DNA of 64,000 nucleotides. Source: Helianthus annuus (lineage: Eukaryota; Streptophyta; Magnoliopsida; Asterales; Asteraceae). Below are positions 55,549-64,000 of the stretch, one piece after another (position 1 is the stretch's first letter; each line of letters opens with the position of its first letter). The notes under the pieces are model-generated. The model was not told the DNA's origin. It ran no database searches and worked only from the letters and a program-made list of their open reading frames with translations. The position numbers and the translations under genes are program-made. Location: the NCBI RefSeq assembly GCF_002127325.2, contig NC_035440.2, forward strand, positions 75,208,464 to 75,272,463. The letters are read 5' to 3'.

Positions 55549-58300
55549 AATACCTATGGTAGCTTGAGCCTATAAGCGACTGATCAAACCCAAGAGGGGC
55601 TCTCGAAAGGACCTAATCAATGTGGCTTAGCTTTTCTCTCTTTTCTAAACCTAACAACACCTTTCTAAGGTAATACTTTCGACAAAACACAATCTTCGAC
55701 CTGAAACTGCAACGGTTTCCTTCGATTGTCCACGCAATTCTTCTTTCGATCGATGGCGACTTTTAACCTTCCATTGATCTGGGTAAACCTTGTCGCTGGT
55801 TTCCTTGATAAGCACGGGTCTAGTTAGTTGCCTTTCTCCAAATTCAACTCAACAAATGGTCGATCGACGCTTCCTTCCGTAAAAAACTTCAAACGGAGTT
55901 GCTACAATACAAGTGTGATAACTGTTAGTTATAGGAAAACTCAGCTAATGGCAGTTGAGTATCCCAATTTCCACCGAAATCTATCACACACGTTTACAAC
56001 GTATCCTCCAAAGTCTGAATGGTTCTCTCGCTTCGTCCTACTAAGCGCATCAGCAACAATGATGGCTTTACTTAGGTGATAACAAATATCGCATTCGCAA
56101 TCCTTGAGTAATTCTACCCGACGTCATTGTCTCACAATGAATTCCTTCTGATCTAAATATATTGGAGGCTCTCATGGTCAGTGTAAATCGTACACTTCTT
56201 GCCACACATATACTGTCTCCAAATCTACAAGACAAACACACTAACTCCTAACTCTAAGTCGCGAGTTGTGTAATTCTTCTCATGCACTTTCAATTGTCTG
56301 GACGCATAGGTTGTCACTTTGTCCTTTTGCATAAGCATGCCCCCAAAGTCTAAACATGATGCATCACAGTATACAATGAAATCATCATTTCCCTCAGGCA
56401 AGGATAGAATAGGCACACTACACAGCTTTTCCTTCAACAACCAAAAAGCTTTCTTCTGCTTTTCTATCCAATCTAACTTCAAATCCTTTTGGGTTAATAG
56501 CGTCAATGGCTGTGCTAGTTTGGAGAAATCCTCTCTGAATCTCCGATAATACCCAACAATTACTAAGGCTTATCGCACCTCTAAGGAAGTCCTTGGTGCT
56601 TCTTAATTCCTAATCGCTTCAATCTTCGACAAATCCTCATGTATACCTTTCTCATTTATGACATGTTCGAGAAAATGGCTTCTCGAATCCAAAACTCACA
56701 TTTAGAGAACTTGGTATACAACTTCCCGTTCTTCAGCAGCCCAAAATCATCTTCAAATATTGCTCATAATCTTCTTTGGTTCGTGAATGGATAAGTATAT
56801 CGTCAACGATTACTATCACGAAATCTAAGTAGGGTTCGCACACCCTGTTCATGAGATCCATGAACATTGCAGGCACATTAGTTAAGTCAAAAGGCATGAC
56901 TAAAATCTCATAATGGCCATAACACATCCTAGAAGCAGTCTTCGAAACATCTTCATCATCAATCTTCAATAGGTAATAACCTAACCACGAATCAATCTTC
57001 AATTAGTAGCTGAATCCTTACAATTGATCAAACAGATCATCAATCCTCGATAGTAGGTACCAATATTTGATAGTTTGTCTATTCAGCTCTCGCTATCATA
57101 TACAAGTCCTGAAGGAACTGTCCTTCTCCTTTACAAAACAAGTGCTCCCCAGAGCGTAAAGTTTCATCAGATAAAACCTTTGTCTAGTAGCTCTTGTAGC
57201 TAATTTGACAATCCTTTAGTTTCTGAAGGCGCTAATCTATAAAAAGATTTTGCAATCGGTGTTGCAACAGAAATAAGACCAATCCTAAACTTGATCTATC
57301 TTGCAGGGGGTATTCCAGGTAAGTCTTTAGAGTAACCTTTGAATACTCACAAATTACAGGGATCTCTTCAATCTTCCTTCCTTCGATCTTCGTATCAACC
57401 ACGTTGACCAAGTATGCAGGATGACTCTTCCACAACATCTTGTATTTCGTCATAATACTAACGACTCTCGATCTCCGATTTGTTCATTCTCCAAGAATCA
57501 CTATTGCTTCACAACCAGGGTGGGGTATTCACATTAGCTTTTTCGAACAATCAATCTCAGCTTTATTCTTGGATAGCCAATCCATCCTAACCACAACATC
57601 GAAACTACCAAGCTCCACTGGTAATAAGTCGATACTTAAAACTATATTCACATAACCGAATACTACAACCATGAAATAACTTCATTTTAGGACAGTCTCG
57701 TCTGATATGTCCCTCTTTTCCACACTCCAAGCATCCCTCGTGCTTGACTTCATCCAAGGTGTGTTTAGCGTAGCACTCGCGGATCGCTTGTCCAAATCGA
57801 CCGCATCTGCTGCATTTCCTTAGTTTCTTTTCTTAAGTTCTCTTCACTAAACCACCCTTATCATTCCTTTTCGGAATTACTGATTTCGGTCGTAAATACA
57901 TTTCCAGTATTACGTTTTTCCCATATTTCTAATCAGAATGCTTCCTTGAATTCTCAAACTTTCGCTTCCTTAAATTCCCAGATCTAAGTTCAGAGCATTC
58001 CTGTTAATCAAACTTCTTGTCTTCAATAGCTTTCACTGATGACTTCCCAGTCTCACTCTTCTTCTTAAGGCTACCTTTGCGAACAACATCGTCAGTCAGC
58101 GACTGTGCTAACAAAGTAGCTTCCAGCTAGGTAGTGGGTTTCGCTGATGCGACCAGACTGCGAATCTGTGGCGCCAATTCCCAATTATACTTTTCAACCT
58201 TAACACAATCAGGAGTGATCATTCGAGGAACCAACCTAGTCGGATTGTTGAATCGAGTCGTATAAGCTCTGACATTCAAGTCTTCCATGGTTAAATTCTA
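55549..58300 (-). pseudogene. GypG: decayed Ty3/gypsy gag-pol remnant
   Basis: Minus strand. From right to left: gag fragment (LAPQIRSLVASAKPTT region near 58.1-58.3 kb), one intact CCHC (CLECGKEGHIRRDC near 57.7 kb) and one degenerate, protease surroundings (LGSFDVVVRMDWLSK near 57.6 kb), RT (LMNRVCEPYLD, IVDDILIHS, 56.7-57.0 kb), RNase H (FIVYCDAS, 56.2-56.5 kb; VADALS near 56.05 kb). Integrase then starts only at ERTIQTLED near 56.0 kb, so its zinc finger and first two catalytic Asp are deleted. Many stops and shifts; the oldest element in the window. Confidence 0.85.
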
Positions 58301-58970
58301 GAAATTGGTCTCGCTTTTGGTGGCATATTGTCGTTTGTATTATTGGAACAATAATGACAACGTAAGTCAATATTTTAAATAATTCAATCAATATATGTGA
58401 GTGGATCAAACAATGCGTATGCGATCACAGTCACGTAACAATTAGAAAAATTTAACCAAAAACCTATTATATTGATATTTTATCATGGAAATTACATCAC
58501 TTGTCTCGTAGTTTGTAAATGGCTAACAAAACTTGGTGTGATCAAGATCAAACACCATTGACAAGTTTTGTCGAATTTCCTCCAAAAATATCTAGGTGGT
58601 GTGCAAGCCGAAAGAGGGTTACCAAAAGAAACAGAATAAGCAAACATCTATCACTTAAAACCCAGAAACTCCAACAGTTTCCTAACTAACTCCTTGAGCT
58701 CCATAATTCTCCAGTGCATCTTATCCATGGCACTGTCGTCAAATTCCTGAATCTCATCGTACCAATCCATCTGGCGTTCAAGATTCCTACACTATACTCT
58801 TGGTCGTCTCCAGGTCTCCACGTATGGATGCAACCTGACGATCACTATGAGAGTATCGGTTTATCCAAACTCCTTCCTGCTTCTCTCAAGCCGACTCATT
58901 AACGGCTCTACAAGTCGATGATATATCTCCAACGGGTCGAATTTTCTTCCTACGATGATCATGAACCAGT
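58301..58970 (-). other. Unassigned stretch with a possible broken coding remnant
   Basis: On the minus strand 58660-58960 reads as a continuous peptide-like segment (MIIVGRKFDPLEIYHRLVEP, two stops, then DWYDEIQEFDD and HWRIMELKELVRKLLEF). It may be the N-terminal part of a gypsy gag, but I do not recognise it. 58301-58650 shows nothing I can name. Confidence 0.3.
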
Positions 58971-59265
58971 TGTAACGCCTCGCTTTTTGCCGCTTTCCGT
59001 TTTTAGAAAGATTGTATCGGATTTCTATTTTTGGAAACTCATTTCCTTTGTAATCGTATTTCGTTTCAAGCTATTGTAAATCCGAGACTTTGATGGTAAT
59101 GAAATGAATCTTTTATATGGAATACTATTTTTTATACATGCTTATACGTGTTGCAATACTTGGGTTATACGTTACCAATCTCGAATACATACGCGCAACC
59201 TATACTCGACATACCTGTACTCATAATTTATACATGCTTGTTACTATTAAATACGTGGTTAATTC

Positions 59266-59359
<94 letters not shown>

Positions 59360-61758
59360 TAGTAATAATAATAATATAATATAATAATAGTATATTAAAC
59401 ATTAACGTAAAGTAAAGTTGCATGTTATTATGTTCAAATATTAAAGTAAAAAAATAATAAAAGAAAACAATCGACAACAGTTCTGATCGGCCAGCCCCTT
59501 TGTGGCTAAATTCCTTGTTTCTTTTCGTTGTTTAAAACCTAAACCCTTTATATTTTAATAGTTAGTAACTAACCTAATATAATATAAATTGTTCTATACC
59601 TAATATAATGTGACACAAAAGAAAAGAAATATTAAATGGTTGTGGACCATTCTGAACGAACAGCCTTATGGCTGGTCCAATTACTTTTTTTCCAATGTGT
59701 AATCACCTAAATGATGTTTTTTTATAGTTAGTTAAATGTCTACTAACCTAAATTTAATATAACATGCACAACCACATAACTTGCGTGTTAAAATGGAAAA
59801 CTAAAAAGAAAGTTAATGGCTGATTTTTAGCCCATGCGAACACAACCATGTATGGCAGAATTTAACGTTTTTTTATTATTTAATCAACCAACTACTTGTA
59901 TTAAATGATCACCAACTTAAACCCTGATCTTCCCCCCTATATATACAACTTATAATCAGTCTCCCTACCACTTTTGAAACACTAAAACCTCTCAAAAACT
60001 CCCTCAAACTCAGCTGAGTTTTCAGCAACACATCAGAAAGTTCCAACAACAAAAAAGTGAGTTTTAACTCACTTCCATTTCAATCTTCTTCTTTTTCTTT
60101 CTTTTACAACACTTGGATAACCTCTAGGAAGGTTTCGCATGTTTGCTTGGGCAAACTAAGGTGAAACCTCACTATTTTTGAGGTCCAAAGTGCACCTATA
60201 ATTCTGCTCATTTTTATCTTTTTATCTTCATATTTTGGAAGAAAACTCATGTTTTCTTCATACATTCCTATGTCCTTATGCCACTAATCAAGACTATGAT
60301 TAGGTGTGCTTAAAAACAAGGTTGTAACATGCTAATTCAGAGGTTGTAATCCTCTAAACTTTCTGTTTTTAAAAGGGTTTTAAATCACAAGTATTGAACA
60401 AGGCTTGAACTTGTGTATGTGTGATTACTTGGAAAGCTTGGGCTATCCTACTTAGAATCCACACTTCACTTGATGATTTCTCCTGGTTAGTATGTATATT
60501 TCATTTCTTTATTGTTCATTCATGACCATCCTTGTTGTCTTATGACAACTTGTGCATTGGTGAATATACAAAAGAGGTTTTGAAATGGAAGATTTATCCT
60601 CCTACCTCTATGCATGACTTCTATAATAATCCTTGTTATATTGTTGGACTAAACTTATAATATACCATATGAAATATATAAAAATACACATAATACATGT
60701 AAGAAACCGAACCCTTGATGATAACCAAATGGTTATTTGTCAAGTTACTAAGTTACATCACCTAAGTGCTTAGTTCCTCATTACGATTCTAACAGGTATT
60801 AAACCTATGAAATCATTCTAACCCCTATGGGTTTTCATATTGTCAAGAATGAGTGCTAAGTCTAAGTGAGTATTTTATTGTATATTTACTTTGTTATACT
60901 TTTAATTCCGAATCTAAATCCTCCGTTGTCATCCAAATACTCATACACCTATGTTTCCTCATGTAGAAGGACTTGGTGTTCCATCCTAAACCAACCAACA
61001 AAGTCTTCATGGATTAACAAGTGGAAGCTTGCAAAACCGTGAGTACACTTGACCCGTTTTACTTTTAAAACACTTTGGGTTGTAACATGTTAATATAAAA
61101 ACTTCACTATCACACACTTAAACATGCTTTGTATTCTCAATCCTATACACATGCTACTTGTTTACTTAGGTTCATGCTAAATTATACATGATTTATGTCA
61201 TTAACTTTGCTAAGCCCCAACTTAACATATATAGTGCTATAGGAGTAGCACGCCGCCCGTCAGGGTCTTGTTAAGTCTTTATTTATTCTTGAACGGTCTC
61301 GTTACTTTTGTGGCGAGGGATGCTAAATACTAGTGGAGACTTGGGTTTGACATATTGTGATGCATGCTAGTTACCTTGTTTACAAATTGCCATGTGGATT
61401 CGAGAAAATGCTTTTATACTTATGCTATATTTTTTCAAACCTTGTGTACTCGCCAATGCTTTCGCATTGACACTTTATTTTAAACATGTTACAGGTTGAT
61501 GATGATGATCGCATGAAATCTAGTAGGGATGACTAGAAACACGCTCAAGAAATTACTAGAGTTGTTTTATTATGTTATGTTGAACTTGTTGTATTTGTCC
61601 CTGTTTGTTGTAATTTGGATTCCAGGTATTGTATTTGACAATTTGAATTATGAAATGAAAATGGTTTTGGTTTAAATATTGTCACAGTTAGCGTTATGTG
61701 TGATGAGCAATCTATCTTCGTCCCTGTCGATGATTCTGCCATTGGTTGGGGTGTGACA
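58971..61758 (+). repeat. GypI 5' LTR with TATA box
   Basis: 2788 bp, no ORF of note. CTATATATACAAC near 59937-59949, in a pyrimidine-rich setting, is a good core promoter and is followed by CT-rich sequence. The LTR contains the (TAA)n microsatellite at 59265-59395. Confidence 0.8.
59265..59395. repeat. (AAT)n microsatellite
   Basis: Near-perfect AAT/TAA repeats of about 130 bp with a few interruptions (TATAATA, TAGTAA). The poly-Asn/poly-Ile and poly-Tyr/Leu frames across it are artefacts. Confidence 0.97.
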
Positions 61759-62556
61759 GATTGGCATCAGAGCCATAACTATAGGGAATTAGGTAGAATT
61801 GCCATGTTCGACCTAGTCTATAGTAGGTACCTTATTTTGACCATTCTTGTTATATGCTTAAAATGTTATTCTTCCTACTTTGCTTCTTTCTCTTATTTTT
61901 GGTCTTAATACTTACATTATGTATTTCCAAAGACATTTCTACACAAATACACTTTTGAAGACTTGAAGACACTCGTAATACAAACGACACGAGTTTACCA
62001 AAATAGGCTTGAAACCCACAAATAAACTCTTGTCGATTAAGTCCCATTCCTCGATTTTCAATCTCGCCAAAGTTTTGATTGTTTCAATCAATTAGAGACG
62101 TGTAGTAACTTGAAGGGTAAGATACCACTAATCGCTTCTCGACCAGAGTATCTTACCTATAGGCCAAAGCACGTTTCTCTAATTTGAAAGGACTTTCAAT
62201 TCACTTTGGAATAGTCGACGTTTCTAAACCCGAAACAATCCTATGTTTTATGAGCCTCTCTTTTATGCTATCTCAATTTATTTGTGATTTATACTTGTTA
62301 CCTCGTTCATTTCAAAAACGTTACATGATTCGTACGTCTCTTGCAATCAAAAACCATAATAATTCTCGTGAACAAACTAAATTTATACTCCTTTTTTACG
62401 CATTCGTACGTGTTTATGCTTTACAAATACTTGTTAAATTCATGCTAATTATGTGAACCTTACGTGATACGTCATGCTTACATGCTTATACATGCAAAAC
62501 TTATTCTGAATTTATGATCAAGTCTCATCCTTTCCTTCTCTCTTTCGATTCTTTAG
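61759..62556 (+). other. GypI primer binding site and leader
   Basis: PBS TGGCATCAGAGCCAT at 61762-61776, three bases after the LTR, with one change from the initiator tRNA-Met complement. The remaining 780 bp have no convincing ORF. Confidence 0.8.
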
Positions 62557-63356
62557 ATGTCGTCCAACGCTTTGTCAAAGAAGACCAAGTTAAAGAAGGA
62601 ATCCACCTCCAACTCCAAATCGAAGAAGGATTCAACCTCCACCGCCAACTCCGACACGATGTCAAGAAAGGATTGTATGAAGTTTATGGCCAAGCAGATG
62701 GCTAAGGTCATACCAGACATCGTCAGCAAGCTTCGGCCCAACCCCGATTCACCCCATGGTTCTGTCGATTCGAAGGTGGAAACGGCTAAATCGACGTCCC
62801 AGTTCAAACAATTCATGGCCTGTAAGCCTCTGGAGTTTACTGGCAAGGATGGCGCCACCGCCATGATGAATTGGTTCGATGCGATCGAACTCACCTTCCT
62901 TCAAAGCGGGTGTCTCGATAACCTTCGAACCCTAAACGCAACAGGGGTTTTCCATTCGAGGGCATTCGAATGGTGGACCACTGAGCGTAACAAACGGGGG
63001 AATGATGTAGCCCACGCCTTGCCTTGGGACGAGCTGAAACAGCTAATGAAGGACCAGTTTTGTCCTCCTTAAGAGCTCCAAAAGTTGGAAAATGAGTTTT
63101 GGAACTTGACGCAAAAGGGGAGCGACATCGATGGTCTGATTACGTGCTTCAAGCAACTTAGTGTCCTCTGCCCTGGACAGGTTGACACCGCCACCAAAGC
63201 TGTAGCAAATTCATTCGCTGTCTCTCACCCTCTTTGATGAACCATGTAGCTTCTGCTTGCCCCAAAACCATTGAGGATGCTTTTCGTATATCCGCTGAGC
63301 TTAACAACAACTGTATTCTTCATGGAACCTACGATAAGGTTTCAACGAAGAATACG
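62557..63356 (+). pseudogene. GypI gag, N-terminal part, broken
   Basis: Starts MSSNALSKKTKLKKE with a Lys/Ser-rich N-terminus, then the gag core (FMACKPLEFTGKDGA, MMNWFDAIE, FEWWTTER, PWDELKQLMKDQFCP). TAA at 63070-63072, then the same frame continues (LQKLENEFWNLTQKG), with a frame shift near 63215-63240 and further gag codons up to the GypJ insertion. Retrotransposon capsid precursor; different lineage from GypA, GypB and GypF by sequence. Confidence 0.82.
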
Positions 63357-64000
63357 TGTGACAACTGGCAATTTTCCATATATTCCGTACAATGTTAAAC
63401 AGTAATTTGTGCATTAATGACTGTGCCTAATTTTAACTAATGACATGAATGGTTTTCTGAATGTTGTCATATACATACAAGTGCATTACATGTTGCAAGA
63501 TTTTTTTACCATTATTGCATGCAACACTATATAGTTCAATTACTGCACGAAACAAAGTTAGCACAATTATCAGACAAATCAAAAGTACTGACAGGATTTC
63601 AGTACTCAGACAGACATAATGCTAGAGCACATAATGAGCTAGAAACCAAGAGTTACACTAGAATAGTGTGTAGGAAAGTAGGGATCATAAAACTGCCTTC
63701 CGAGTGATAGTTTAAGTGCCGGAAAGTGCCCGAAACACTCTAAAACTGCAGAATTCTGCAGAAAACAATAAAATTCAGCAATTTTCAACCTTTTAACAAC
63801 AAAATACAATGCAGAATTTCAGTTTAATGGTCCTGAATACCTTCCTAAGTGTCGGGAATCAAAACTGTCATAAAAGGGAACATAAAGCACACTAAACTGC
63901 GCTATTTAGCACTTTAACGAACCGGTAACCAACCGAACAATCGGACACTACCCGAAACACCAAATTTTCACTAGAAGCATTGTTTTAGTGTTACCAAGCT
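63357..64000 (+). mobile_element. GypJ: start of an LTR inserted in GypI gag
   Basis: TGTGACAACTGGC at 63357 interrupts the gag frame, and TGTGACAAC is the gypsy LTR start used by other elements here. Only 644 bp are in the window and contain no ORF of note. Flank ATACG (63352-63356) should recur at the far end if this is right. Confidence 0.65.

Larger units (their letters stand above)
58971..63356 (+). mobile_element. GypI: Ty3/gypsy element, 5' LTR, leader and gag start only
   Basis: LTR 58971-61758 (TGTAACGCC to GGGTGTGACA), PBS from 61762, gag from 62557. Cut at 63356 by the GypJ insertion; the rest lies outside the window. Left flank CCAGT could be its TSD, but this is not checkable here. 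Confidence 0.82.

Noticed and set aside
55828..56079. 83-codon plus-strand reading frame
   Set aside because: Antisense to the decayed integrase of GypG.
59117..59477. Poly-Asn, poly-Ile and poly-Tyr/Leu reading frames
   Set aside because: Artefacts of the (AAT)n microsatellite in the GypI LTR.

Overview
This window is plant nuclear DNA built almost entirely from nested LTR retrotransposons. I found no host gene, tRNA gene, rRNA gene or CRISPR array. The element types (long-LTR Ty3/gypsy elements with a degenerate C-terminal chromodomain, and SIRE-like Ty1/copia elements with a very large gag, all primed by initiator tRNA-Met) fit a large dicot genome. The overall flavour suggests Asteraceae, but that is inference and no marker gene proves it.

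Layout. 1-8255: GypA, a minus-strand gypsy element with its left LTR cut by the window edge. 8256-10446: LTR-like DNA without genes. 10447-17486: CopC, a non-autonomous copia-type element with gag only and a truncated 5' LTR. 17487-21674: GypF, the 3' part of a plus-strand gypsy element whose gag is interrupted by CopC. 21675-34381: the GypF 3' LTR, which holds a 420 bp solo copia LTR (23082-23501, TSD CACTT) and the complete copia element CopE (23740-34288, TSD TTTTA). 34382-37033: a fragment of old GypG, then a second copy of the GypF tail and LTR. 37034-58300: GypG, a decayed minus-strand gypsy element, split by CopD (37383-55543, TSD CACTC). CopD is itself split by GypB (41330-51496, TSD GTGCA). 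58971-63356: GypI, a plus-strand gypsy 5' LTR, PBS and gag start. 63357-64000: the start of another LTR, GypJ, inserted in the GypI gag.

Relative history read from the nesting: GypG is oldest. GypF landed beside or in it. A unit made of the GypF tail, its LTR and 539 bp of GypG was then tandemly duplicated with AAT microhomology at the join. The solo LTR and CopE entered copy 1, CopD entered copy 2, and GypB later entered the gag of CopD in frame. CopC entered the gag of GypF.

How parts may work together: CopE encodes gag and pol, all now broken. CopC and CopD keep a gag-like ORF with two CCHC knuckles but have no pol, so they would need enzymes from a CopE-like partner. All three share a conserved non-coding 3' module and conserved hairpins just after gag. 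Several of the families also carry near-perfect palindromes directly upstream of a TATA box and arrays of short motifs in the leader or LTR. These RNA- or DNA-level structures, some with compensatory base changes, are the most interesting content of the window.
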